NCBI GenBank assembly: GCA_030159075.1
Contig: BROG01000109.1
Span: 881,001-945,000, forward strand
Direction: 5' to 3'
DNA: 64,000 nt
From: Atrina japonica
Taxonomy: Eukaryota; Mollusca; Bivalvia; Pterioida; Pinnidae
How positions within the stretch are numbered: the stretch's first letter is position 1; every line of letters starts with the position of its first letter. The notes beneath the pieces were generated by a model that was not told the DNA's origin, did no database searches, and saw only the letters and a list, made by a program, of their open reading frames with translations. Both the position numbers and the translations under genes were made by a program. Positions 1 through 10,090 of this stretch are shown here, one piece after another.

Positions 1-165
1 TTTTATTTCAATTTGACTGTAGACTGACAATGGGTGTAACTAGTCGACATGGAAGGCTTACTCCTTCATGACACCTGATTCAACCTCTGGATTTTCTGTA
101 GGTCCTTAGTAGTCCACCATATTTGTTTATTGTCCCTTAAACCTCCTGACGATTTACCCTTTCAC
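1..165 (+). mobile_element. Penelope-like element 3' end (subfamily D)
   Basis: The first bases match the non-coding 3' tail seen after the reverse-transcriptase fragment near 1.9-2.6 kb and in many copies here (blocks resembling GACTGTGGACTCACGGCG, then CACCTGATCCCACCTCTGG, then TTTATACTTTGGTATCTGA). It is old and diverged and is cut by the window edge, so its 5' extent is unknown. Confidence 0.6.
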
Positions 166-975
166 CCCTAAGTATTTAGATCGTATACTCTTTTCTATTG
201 CTTAGAGCCGTCTATTATGGCCTGTAGGGTATGGTTTAAAGGTTAATACATTTTGTACTTTGGAATATGTTATTTTACATCAGAAAGGTTTTATGTTGCG
301 AGTATAAATATACATGTATGTGCAAGCTGTATTAAATGAAAAGTGAAAAATAAAAAGCTGTTACCAAGAATTTAATAGCCAGACGAATACAGAAAAGGCC
401 TATCGTAACCCTCTGTTCGTCGTTTATACATAACCCAATTTTAAGAATTACCGGGCAATCGTACACTTTTTTGCGAAAAATCCAGAGGTGTGTCAGGTGT
501 CACGGAAGAGAATGTATTCTTACCGACCAATCCCAGTCATCGAACCAAAGTAAGGAAATAAACTCGTAGTCACAATCGGAACGGACGATTCAACACTACT
601 ATTGAAAAAGCAATACATGTATTTGGAATAGCTAAACACGGTAACTTTAGTAAAATATTGATGGTTGTGATGATGATTATATGGGGGAAAGTATGGTAAT
701 TATGTCATTATTCTAACTTGTTGACGTTCGTTTTGTATTGCTACGAGAGATTACGACAACAACAGAAACTATTTGCCTCAAGTTCATAAAAATATCCAAA
801 CAACCCTCGAACGCTTTAAAATTCCACTCGTTTCTGTGTCGATAAAAGCTGTACAAATATCGTTTATTTCTATATTAGTAATAAACCTGATATAAAGTGT
901 TACAGATTTAAACTCGAAATGTTGTGCATTTGTTACTTTCAATGGAGGGGTGTGTGTCTCATTGTTCACATTTAT
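166..975. other. no gene recognised
   Basis: AT-rich sequence without a convincing coding frame, splice-bounded exon or repeat that recurs in this window. Confidence 0.5.
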
Positions 976-1183
976 ACAAATATTATAAACATAATAACAA
1001 AGTTATAATGCTCAAGACGATATCGTTTCTGTCAATTAGACTTCATCAGTTGAGCTCCAATTTGAAAAGTATGTGTATTTTCTAAATAAGTGGTATCATA
1101 CAAGGCCAAATAATATCTCTAAAAGTATAGCCGAAATCCGTCTAAGAGTAACCACTGTAAAAAAAATGACTATCTTAGCTTCA
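976..1183 (-). repeat. dispersed repeat family F copy
   Basis: One of about ten copies of an unclassified repeat (core ATGCTCAAGACGAT...TCTGTCAATTAGACTTC, then TGGTATCATACAAGGCCAAA and CCGTCTAAGAGTAACCACTG). It is on the reverse strand relative to the copy at 60.8 kb. No open frame or known domain is visible. Confidence 0.7.
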
Positions 1184-1548
1184 CAATCATATAAATAATT
1201 TAGGCAATCGTTCTGTGTATGTACTATCGATACAGCACATTATTTCTTCATATAAGTACAAATGCTTTCTTCAATACAACTGTGTCATATGTATTACACA
1301 GTATTAGTTTTAGTCGAACTAAACGTACTCGTGCACCTACGCAAAACTTATCTTCGACCTATATATACACATCGCTTGTTCAGCATCTTACTGCATGGGG
1401 GTCACAAGACTGTATGCTCATGGGTACGATAAACTAGATAGATTAAGATTAGAACTATCAACTTTTATCGTAAACCAGATTACCTAGTTACATTTTTGTA
1501 ACAGGACTGATGTGATATAGGTTTCATATTTCTTAGGACATTAATGAA
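1184..1548. other. no gene recognised
   Basis: Nothing beyond short chance frames. Confidence 0.45.
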
Positions 1549-1802
1549 TTTGAATGTTTTAAATAGTGTTTTTACCCCAAAATTTTCAGTTATGTGGTGG
1601 CGACCAGTTTTAATTGTTATGCAGAGCACTCGGTTACAATGTGCCCGGGAAGAGACCATCGACCATCCGCAAGTAAAGTGGCAAACGTTTTTTTTTTTTA
1701 CAAAATCATCTTAGGTTCCAGCAGGGCTCGAACCTGCGCTGACAGGAAGTGGACGACTCCATGGCTCAAAGCACGATGCCCACTTGGACACGGATGCCCC
1801 GT
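1549..1802 (-). mobile_element. tRNA-derived SINE, family A
   Basis: Reverse-strand copy of the most frequent SINE in the window. Read on the - strand it has a Ser/Leu-tRNA-like head, a B box close to GGTTCGAACCC (seen here as GCTCGAACCTG on the - strand), the body GAACCTAAG..GATTTTGT and the tail ending near 1550. Point changes and an internal poly-T show that it is old. Confidence 0.8.
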
Positions 1803-1824
1803 GGTATGATTGAAGAAACATAAT

Positions 1825-1889
1825 GTACGTGTACCCGATGACGTAAAGATGTCGTTGTTAGTGTTGTATTGTAGGTATCTGATGACGTA
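1825..1889 (+). repeat. left remnant of 44-bp minisatellite
   Basis: About one and a half units of the same 44-bp motif (ATGACGTAGAGATGTCTTTGT type) that forms the array at 2641-3096. The two blocks are separated by a PLE fragment, so the fragment apparently landed inside the array. Confidence 0.7.
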
Positions 1890-2640
1890 CAGATTTGTAA
1901 TGTTCCGAGACGTGGTCTTTCAACAAACTGTCGGCAATCCTATGGGAACCAATTATGCCCCTTTATTGGCCGACCTGTTCCTTTATTCATATGAAGCAGA
2001 CTTCATTCAGAAACTGCTGAATCAAAAGAAGAAAAAGTTAGCGGTGTCCTTTAATTTGATATTTAGATATATCGACGACGTTTTGTTAATTAATAATGAC
2101 AATTTTCATACATATGTCAATGCGATATATCCCAACGAACTAGAAATTAAAGATACAACAGAATCAAGCACACACGCTTCATACTTAGACATTTTACTTA
2201 ATATAGACACAGACGGGAAATTGGCAGCTAAGCTATACGACAAACGCGACGATTTCGGCTTTCCCATCGTAAATTTGAGTAGTAATATCCCCCAGTCACC
2301 CGCATATGGAGTTTATATTTCACAAATGATCCGATATGCCAGAGTGTACAACATTTGAAGATTTCATATACAGAGGTAAACTACTCACTGACAAATTATT
2401 GACACAGGGGTATCGAAAACCGCGTTCAAAGTCAACGTTCCGCAAATTTTACGGTCGGTATAATAGTCTTGATTGCGATTACTCTGTTTCACTAAGTGAA
2501 ATGTTGAGTTGTCTTTTCGTTGGCGGTTGTTGAGATTTCTGTACCAATTGTGACGAGGATTCACTCTTCACGTATTTCATTGGACTTGACTGTGGACTCA
2601 CGGCGGGTGTGACCGGTCGACAGGGGATGCTTACTTCTCC
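1890..2640 (+). mobile_element. Penelope-like reverse transcriptase fragment, subfamily D
   Basis: An open frame encodes the central and C-terminal part of a reverse transcriptase. Visible motifs are NPMGTNYAPLLADLFLYSYE (RT block with P-M-G) and FRYIDDVLLINN, which holds the Y-I-D-D catalytic motif, then KLYDKRDDFGFPIVN and SPAYGVYISQMIRYAR. The frame stops at 2358; the homologous C-terminal sequence continues in another frame to about 2530 and is followed by the non-coding 3' tail. The N-terminal half and any GIY-YIG endonuclease are absent. This RT type is typical of Penelope-like retroelements; another RT lineage is possible. A non-functional 5'-truncated copy. Confidence 0.75.
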
Positions 2641-3096
2641 ATGTTATATTGTAGGTATCCGATGACGTAGAGATGTCTTTGTTAGTGCTGTATTGTAGGT
2701 ATCCGATGACATAGAGATGTCTTTGTTAGTGCTGCATTGTAGGTATCCGATGACATAGAGATGTCTTTGTTAGTGCTGTATTGTAGGTATCCGATGACAC
2801 AGAGATGTCTTTGTTAGTGCTGTATTGTAGGTATCCGATGACGTAGAGATGTCTTTGTTAGTGCTGTATTGTAGGTATCCGATGACGCAGAGATGTCTTT
2901 GTTAGTGCTGTATTGTAGGTATCCGATGACGTAGAGATGTCTTTGTTAGTGCTGTATTGTAGGTATCCGATGACATAGAGATGTCTTTGTTAGTGCTGTA
3001 TTGTAGGTATCCGATGACGTAGAGATGTCTTTGTTAGTGCTGTATTGTAGGTATCCGATGACGCAGAGATGTCTTTGTTAGTGTTGTATTGTAGGT
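2641..3096 (+). repeat. 44-bp minisatellite, about 10 units
   Basis: GTAGGTATCC recurs at 2651, 2695, 2739 and so on, exactly every 44 bp to 3091 (ten periods), with substitutions mainly at one site (ATGACGTAG/ATGACATAG/ATGACGCAG). The last unit runs straight into the head of the SINE at 3097. Confidence 0.95.
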
Positions 3097-3935
3097 ATCT
3101 CCGTGGCCGAGTGGTAAGAGCTTTCAACCATGAATTCCTTCACCTCCAGTCAGTACAGTCCTTCACCTCCAGTCAGTACGGTCCTTCACCTCCAGTCAGC
3201 ACGGTCCTTCACCTCCAGTCAGTACGGTCCTTCACCTCCAGTCAGTACGGTTCTTCACCTCCAGTCAGTACGGTCCTTCACCTCCAGTCAGTACGGTCTT
3301 CACCTCCAGTCAGTACGGTCCTTCACCTCCAGTCAGTACGGTCTTCACCTCCAGTCAGTACGGTTCTTTACCTCCAGTCAGTACGGTCCTTCACCTCCAG
3401 TCAGTACGGTTCTTCACCTCCAGTCAGTACGGTCTTCACCTCCAGTCAGTACGGTCCTTCACCTCCAGTCAGTACGGTCTTCACCTCCAGTCAGTACGGT
3501 CCTTCACCTCCAGTCAGTACGGTCAGTACAGTCCTTCACCTCCAGTCAGTACGGTCTTCACCTCCAGTCAGTACGGTCCTTCACCTCCAGTCAGTACGGT
3601 CCTTCACCTCCAGTCAGTACGGTCCTTCACCTCCAGTCAGTACGGTCCTTCACCTCCAGTCAGTACGGTCCGTCACCTCCAGTCAGTACAGTCCTTCACC
3701 TCCAGTCAGTACGGTCCTTCACCTCCAGTCAGTACGGTCCTTCACCTCCAGTCAGTACAGTTCGAGTGCCACTGGAACCTAAGCTGATTTTGTGGAAAAG
3801 GTTTGCCAATTTACTTGCGGAAGGCCGGTGGTCTCTTCCCGGGTACATTGTAAATGGGGCTCTCTCCTCCACCATAAAAAAACTGGCCGCCACTATATAA
3901 CTGAAAAATGTTTGAGTGTGGCGTAAATCAACATT
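3097..3935 (+). mobile_element. SINE family A with an internal minisatellite expansion
   Basis: The head CTCCGTGGCCGAGTGGTAAG (tRNA A box) begins at 3097 and the ordinary SINE body resumes at about 3760 (TTCGAGTGCCACTGGAACC, then AAGCTGATTTTGTGG) and runs to the tail at about 3935. Between them lies a roughly 620-bp tandem array derived from the SINE's own sequence just upstream of the B box. The array gives long open frames in two phases, which I regard as artefacts. Confidence 0.85.
3138..3759 (+). repeat. 23-bp minisatellite, 27 units, inside a SINE
   Basis: CCTCCAGTCAG occurs 27 times, mostly spaced 23 bp (22 where one C is lost). The unit TCCTTCACCTCCAGTCAGTA resembles the SINE segment TCTTTCACTTCTGGTCAGCG, so the array arose by tandem amplification of that segment. 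Confidence 0.95.
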
Positions 3936-3944
3936 CTATTACAT

Positions 3945-5530
3945 TTATTTTAAATTAGAGCTAAATTGATGACGTCTTATTGACGGACATTATCGTCTTC
4001 AGCATTTGTTTAGTATCTGTTAATTCGGTACCAGCTGATAATCCTATACTTAAGTAATATTTGGCACTGATAACACCATTTAAATTCTAAGTTATTCAGA
4101 AGCTAAGATAGCCATCTTTTGACAGTCGTTACTCTTAGACGGATTTGGCTTTGCAATTAGATTTATTATTTGGCTTTATTTTATTTACCACTTTCCCTTT
4201 AGAAAATCTATTGAAAATTGGAGCTCAGCTGATGAAGTCTTATTGACAGAAACGATCGTCTTGAGCATCGTATCTTTGGTATTATGTTTATAATATTTAG
4301 GCTAAGATAGTCATCTTTTTACTGAGGTGACTCTTAGACGGATTTTGCAATTCAGTTCGACTGACAAAACTGTTTGGTTTTGTATGGTGTGGTCTCTTCA
4401 GAAAATATACCTCTTTTATAAAGTTAAGCTCAACTGATGAAGTCTAAATGACAGAAACAATCCTCTTGAGCATTTATTTATTACTTTCATATTAAGTTTA
4501 TAATATTCATATTCAAACGCAAATTTAGTGTGTATACATGTGATAGATAGCACGTGACTTTAATGGGATTAAGCTGTCACTAGTCAAGGATAGTCACGCT
4601 ATACATGCAATCTAACTAATTAGATGTTGTAATACGAATAATTCAAAATTCCATTAAAAGGTCCCAGTCGGTATATTTGCAGTGCAAGATAAATTTAATG
4701 ACCCTTGTGAATGTTATCATATTTAATTTTATCGCCTAAATGAAGGAGCGTGACCTCATCGTTGGCTTTCTTTCCTTTTCATTTTGTTTGTGGTTCTTTT
4801 GCATCATTGGATTTTGGGGGTATTTCGAGTTCCGAAACAAAAAGTGGCATCATATAAGGCCAAGTAATAAACCTTAATATATTCCCAAATCCGTCTAAAA
4901 GTAAAAATTGTAAAAGTTGAACGAAATTGTTTACAAAAAATTACGATTTTATAACCACCCGGCCATTAAACCCCATTCCTACCCGAGGTATGTCAATATC
5001 CATGATACTTTTTACAGCGCTTCAAATTGAAATTCTAATTCTTAATAAACGCGAATTGTATTTTGTTTTCTTTCAAAATGTTTAATATTTGGTAATACAG
5101 CATTAATTATGGCACCAGTTTATATTTGGATCACAAGCGACTGACACACTTTTTAATTTTTTTTTACTTGGTAGCTTTGGACGTTAAAGGTATGACCACT
5201 GACCGCGTTAGGAAGGTGACTGCTAATTTGGGGTATAATTAAATAAGTGAAACGTTAGGAGGAATTAAAACTTATTTCTTAGAGGAGGTGACAACTTAAT
5301 AAAGGTGCCCGCATACACAGGTTAGACTCTATCAAATTCTAAACTTATTTTTGGATTTTTTCATTTTTCAGTTATATTTGTGTGATACCGTCTTTTTATT
5401 TCGGAAATATATATTTATATGAAATTCGAGCTCAACTGATGAAGTCTTATTGACAGAAACGATCGTCTTGAACATTGTTTTGGCTTCACTTGTAAGACCA
5501 TAACTTTGATATTTTTAACATGATTTTAAA
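3945..5530. repeat. cluster of family F repeat pieces
   Basis: Several partial copies of family F: forward pieces at about 3952-4290, 4290-4500 and 5415-5530 (each with a GATGAAGTCTTATTGACAGA-like core) and a reverse piece at about 4838-4925. The intervening 4510-4837 and 4926-5414 show no gene. Copies differ enough to be independent insertions or old duplications. Confidence 0.6.
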
Positions 5531-6499
5531 TGGTAATATTCACATTTACGAAAACGATTTACATCATAGCAAAAATAAGATCTCTGTAAACTCATCAACC
5601 CCTGAAAAACAATGGACTCTTCGGTACATCAATGACTTAGACCAGTCAAAATGTATCATTAAGGTAAATGGAATAAAGATATTGTTCAAAATACATTGAC
5701 AAAGACGACACAACTCGTTTAAGTATTCCAAAATTATTATCATCAATACAATGATTTTTGATAACGAGTATTTGATCAGACTGTTGATGCATATCCCGTC
5801 AATGGTATCTATATAGGTACTCTTAAGAACCGTGTCATTTATTGCTGACACTTATAATCACGTGACGCTAATTTAAGTAGATGAAAATCCGGATATCGTA
5901 ACACGACATACACATATTGTACTTTTGATTTTAGTCGTAGATAAAGTTTGTCAACATTGATTTTACACATATTGTACTTTTGATTTCCGTCGTAGAGATA
6001 GTGTGTCAACATTGATTTTATTACTTCGATAAACACCCGCAGAGTTGGGTCTTCAATGAATCACTTTCATAGTAACACAAATAATGATATTACTGTTATG
6101 ATTGAACCATTCCAACCCTACATAGCATAATGGACTGGTCTAAAACAATACAAAAGAGCATAGCACTGAGATAACCAGGGGTGAAAGGGTTGGTTATGAG
6201 GTTCTCAAATCACTCGCTAAAAACGGACACTGCGAGTAGATCAAGGCTGTTCATTTGTAATTCCTCTTAAGGTTTTCAAGATATGTTTGCAGTTTTGCAT
6301 GCATGCGATATAAAAATCAGACTTTCTTCGGCCTTCCAGGTGTGTGAAGTAAAGTTCGTTAATTTAAATTATTGTAAAATAATTCGGAATTCGAAAGTAA
6401 ATGTTTCGCACAATCAATTTCTGGAGGTAAACGTAAACAGATAGAAAATACAAGTCCTTCTGATTTCAACGCAATACTAACAGACGTTTTAAATAATAT
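5531..6499. other. no gene; one 54-bp tandem duplication
   Basis: AT-rich. Positions about 5912-5965 and 5966-6020 are a direct duplication (CACATATTGTACTTTTGATT repeated, then GTCGTAGA and GTCAACATTGATTTTA). Open frames on the - strand here look like chance. Confidence 0.6.
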
Positions 6500-6501
6500 T
6501 A

Positions 6502-6612
6502 ATCTCAGATACCAAAGTATATATCTTCAGGGTGTCCGGGATACATGTACAAATCCGGTGAATACTGGACAAACACGGACCTCTGGAAATCCAGAGATGG
6601 AATCAGGATAAA
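6502..6612 (-). mobile_element. PLE subfamily D 3' end fragment
   Basis: Reverse-strand copy of the element's last ~110 bp (CTCAGATACCAAAGTATATA ... GGACCTCTGGAAATCCAGAG). No coding part. Confidence 0.7.
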
Positions 6613-6955
6613 CTAAACAATTGGCTAGATCGTGGTTACAACAAAGCATACAAAAGCTCAAAACATTTAGAATTTTCATATATTTGCGAATAACATACAA
6701 TGCTTCACTTTTTTACATTGCATAAATTGCAAATAAAACCCTTGTTTTTGACAAAATGATATTTTGATATAAAGTTTAACACGAGTCTAATATCGGAATG
6801 AAAAAAGCTATCGAATGCATTGAAAATCAATAAGGATTTGGTGTTTATAACAATTGCATAACTGTGCAACTGTTTAGTAGAAAATATAGGTTGTCCTGTT
6901 TTACTGTGTTACCTGTCTACGTACATATGTATATAATAAAGGTAAATATACTTAC
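6613..6955. other. sequence between PLE fragment and aquaporin exon (likely aquaporin intron)
   Basis: The aquaporin exon ends at 6956 on the - strand with a donor site, so this stretch should be intron. I see no second aquaporin exon in it. Confidence 0.4.
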
Positions 6956-7549
6956 AGCAAAAAGGTGACACATCGTTATTGACAGCCCAATGCTCAGTGG
7001 AAATGAACCATTGATGTCCTTTCTTTTTTTGTCGCACGATGCAAACACTGTCATCACCAAAACAAACGTGATGAACAGCTCCACCCCAAATCCCTTTCCA
7101 CCATCGACGCCGTTCTGCAATTTCGTGGCTCCAAGTGACCCTTGAAACGCTGATGGAGTTAATCCCTTAAGAATTCCTGCACCAATGATGGCTCCGATGC
7201 ATTGGCTTAAAATATACATTACAGCACGTGCAAGACTTATCTGTCTTGTGATAAAAAATGCAGCGGTCACGGCTGGGTTAAGATGCCCGCCACTTACGTG
7301 ACCGAAGATCCAAACAATTGTGGCTACACTCAATCCAAAACAGAATGCAATCTGTACAACACCACCGTGATCTGGATAGCTTATGCAGGAGCCACATCCT
7401 ACCAAGGTCAGTAGTAACGTGCCCAGGAATTCAGCTGCGACTGCTTTCCAGAAGCGCAGTGATCGGAGGTCATCGACACTGGTCAGCATTCTATAGCGAT
7501 ACAGGCAGTTATCGCTGTTTAGCTTATTTGACCTACGTGGTTCAGTCAT
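6956..7549 (-). CDS. aquaporin, first coding exon (partial gene)
   Basis: An open frame of 198 codons from ATG at 7549 to a phase-0 splice donor (GCT|GTAAGTA) at 6956/6955. The product is a membrane channel of the MIP family, by family knowledge a water channel of the plasma membrane. Visible landmarks are AEFLGT at residues 39-44 in helix 1, SGGHLNPAVT with the first NPA box at 91-93, SQCIGAIIGAG in helix 3, VELFITFVLVMTVFA in helix 4, and SIGLSITMCHLFA at the exon end. The order and spacing resemble classical water-selective (AQP1/4-like) aquaporins. The second half, with the second NPA box and the selectivity-filter arginine, must lie in later exons at lower coordinates; I could not find it between 1 and 6955, so it is probably outside the window. 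An in-frame TAG two codons upstream of the ATG supports this start. Isoform and substrate cannot be set from half a protein. Confidence 0.88.
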
Positions 7550-8693
7550 AGGCTAGTTTGATTACTATTACCGTTGTCTATAGCTGTGAAGAGTAATAAA
7601 TCGTGTCCCGCATTCCGTGAAGGATCAATCGTTAACATGACCACAGTCCTCCTGTATCAGGTAAATAAAACACAGAGATAGCAAAGGGGAGGCGCCTCTT
7701 TCAATCAACAAATACGGAATTCGTTTGTTATAACTATAAGTGATAAGAGACAAGCTACTGGGTGATAACACGCAAAGACTAGCTGATGAAGACCATGTGA
7801 GCTTATATTCAGTTTGAATTCCCAGATGATAATAAAAACATCGACGTTTCGAAAAAATATGAAAACTTGAACAAAAGAAAAAGCATTTAACAGTACGTCC
7901 CAATGTGGACGCATGCGACAATATTATAGATACAAGCATTGTTTGAGGGCGTGCTGTAATATTAATTACACCACAGCCAATTCATTAGGGATCCATTTCA
8001 TTTCCACATGCAGCAGTTTGTACTTGTTCTGCTTTTCATGTTTTTATAAATTTGCCAATGAATTATCACAAGAGATGAAACGAGAGATGACGATTGGATG
8101 GAGATTAAAAGGAGAAAAACCAACTAGTTAATTAGTTTTTTTTCAAAGTAAAGTATTAAAAATATGCCGTGTAAAACATCACCATTGCCAAAATCTGCGT
8201 GTGAAGTGTTATAAATATAGACATATGCTTTGGTCTATTGACAATGGTTAGTTTTCTAAAATGCCAACATTTAAAGAAATATTTTCAAACATTTCACCTC
8301 TGTTTTCTCCTTTTTCGTTTATTAGAATTTCGAACTCTTAATGACAAAACTATCAGTCAGAGCAAATATTTCGGCTTTTGGGGGATTTTAACCTATACCG
8401 ATGGTATTATATTTAGTATACAACCATTGAGTCATTGTCGCTACTAGTGGATCGAGGTTAGACTGAACTCTTACAATGGGTCTTTCGATAGCAGCTGATA
8501 CTAAAGTGATGTATCACATAGGCGGTACCGGAAATTCTATATTTCTCTAAATTGAAAGTTTTAGCAATAAATTGGGGTATAGTTTTGGCCCTGTCAATAT
8601 ACGACCATGCCCAGTTGTAGCATACAGATTGCATGTTTTATCTTAACATCACGAAAAGTTAGTTGAACTTGAGTAGGCCTACTATGTAAATTT
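7550..8693. other. upstream region of the aquaporin exon; no other gene
   Basis: Would contain the aquaporin promoter or 5' leader if the first exon is the one seen. No TATA box or leader exon can be named with confidence, and no repeat copy is recognised. Confidence 0.35.
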
Positions 8694-8765
8694 GGTGGGT
8701 GTGGGGGGGGTTGGGAGGTGGGGGGGGTGGGGGGGGGTGGGGGGTTTGGGGGGGGGGGGGGGTTG
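8694..8765 (+). repeat. G-rich tract
   Basis: About 70 bases almost entirely G with single T or A breaks, including runs of 8 to 15 G. It has many possible four-run combinations for G-quadruplex folding. Confidence 0.9.
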
Positions 8766-9164
8766 TGGGCTTTTGGGGCCTGGTGTTTTAACAGATGAAC
8801 ACGCTTAATCAGTGGTCTGGGTCATTATCATCCATTAGGCATTCCATATTCTTTGATATCCCCGTCAACATAATTAATTATTGCATAACTACATTATTGA
8901 CAAATGTATATATGAAATAAATAATAAACATTGTTATTATATTAAATATTTTGAGTTGTGATGTTGAGTGATTATAGCAATATGTGCTGTTAGCGTCGGC
9001 AATTTTGTTGAAATTGTGAAAAGTACACTAAACCACTACAATGCAATTAATACAATTTATATCATTGAACACGAAATTACCGACAACTACCATGATTTAG
9101 TACCGTATTTCAGGTATACTTTATTGCAACGCAGTAATTCTCTGACACAATCGTAATATGCAAT
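8766..9164. other. no gene recognised
   Basis: AT-rich, no recurrent element noticed. Confidence 0.45.
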
Positions 9165-9725
9165 ATAAAAAATCTCAGATACCAAAGTATAAATCAATAG
9201 AATGTCCAGGGCATAGATACAAATCCGGTAAAAATGGACAAACACGGACCTCTGAAAACCAAGAGGTGGGATCAGGTGCAATGGAGGAGTAAGCATCCCC
9301 TGTCGACCGGTCACACCCGCCGTGAGTCCACAGTCAAGTCCAACGAAATACGTGAGGAGTGTATCCTCTTCACAATTGGTACAGACGTCTTAACAACCGC
9401 CAACGAAAAGGCAACTCAACATTTCACTTAGTGAAACAGAGACTACCACACCGACCGTAAAATTTGCGGAACGTTGACTTTGAACGCTGTTTTCGATATC
9501 CCTGTGTCAATAATTTGTCAGTGAGTAGTTTACATCTGTATATGAAATCTTCATATTTTGTACACGCCCTGGCATATCGGATTATTTGTGAAATATAAAC
9601 TCCATATGCGGGTGACTGAGGAATATTACTACTTAAATGTGGAAAATTTACGATGGGGAAGTCAAAATCGTCGCGTTTGTAGTATAGCTAGTTGCTAATT
9701 TCCCGTCTGTGTTTATATTAAGTAA
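9165..9725 (-). mobile_element. PLE subfamily D 3' part (RT C-terminus plus tail)
   Basis: Reading the - strand from 9725, the sequence covers the end of the reverse transcriptase (region of KRDDF, then SPAYG-type codons and a FYGR-type C-terminus, with stops and frameshifts) and the complete non-coding tail ending near 9165 (CAGATACCAAAGTATAAATC on +). No catalytic YIDD segment remains. Confidence 0.75.
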
Positions 9726-9764
9726 AATGACCTCTAGGCCAAACACGCCGAGGACCTATGCCAT

Positions 9765-10090
9765 GCACGTTCCGCAAAATTTATGGACGGTATAATGACA
9801 TTGTTTGCGATTACCCTATTTCACTAAATGAAATGTTGGGTTGTCAGTTCAGCGGTTATTGAGACGTCTGTACCAATTGTAACGAGAATTTGTTCCTGAC
9901 GTATTTCATTTAAATTTGACTGTGGACTTACGGCGAGTGTGACCAGTCAACACGTAATACTTACTGCTCCATTGCACCTGATCCCACCTCTGGATTTCCA
10001 GATGTCCGTGCTTCTCCAGCATTCAACAGATTTTTATATGTGTCCTGGACTTCCTGATGATTTATACTTTGGTATCTGAATTTTTTATAT
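9765..10090 (+). mobile_element. PLE subfamily D 3' part, opposite orientation
   Basis: A forward copy starting at the FYGR-type RT C-terminus (TTCCGCAAAATTTATGGACG) and ending at the standard 3' end (TTATACTTTGGTATCTGAA). It lies head to head with the reverse copy at 9165-9725, only ~40 bp apart. Confidence 0.75.

Noticed and set aside
2336..2533. Separate 65-codon gene after the RT frame
   Set aside because: It is the frameshifted C-terminus of the same PLE reverse transcriptase, seen also at 24.4 and 9.5 kb.
3138..3759. Regular short repeats that could suggest a CRISPR array
   Set aside because: Units are directly adjacent with no unique spacers, and the DNA is animal nuclear; it is a minisatellite.
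3069..3900. Two long overlapping frames (over 230 codons each) rich in Ser, Pro, Val, Thr
   Set aside because: They are translations of the 23-bp minisatellite in two phases; period not divisible by 3 makes all phases open. No gene evidence.
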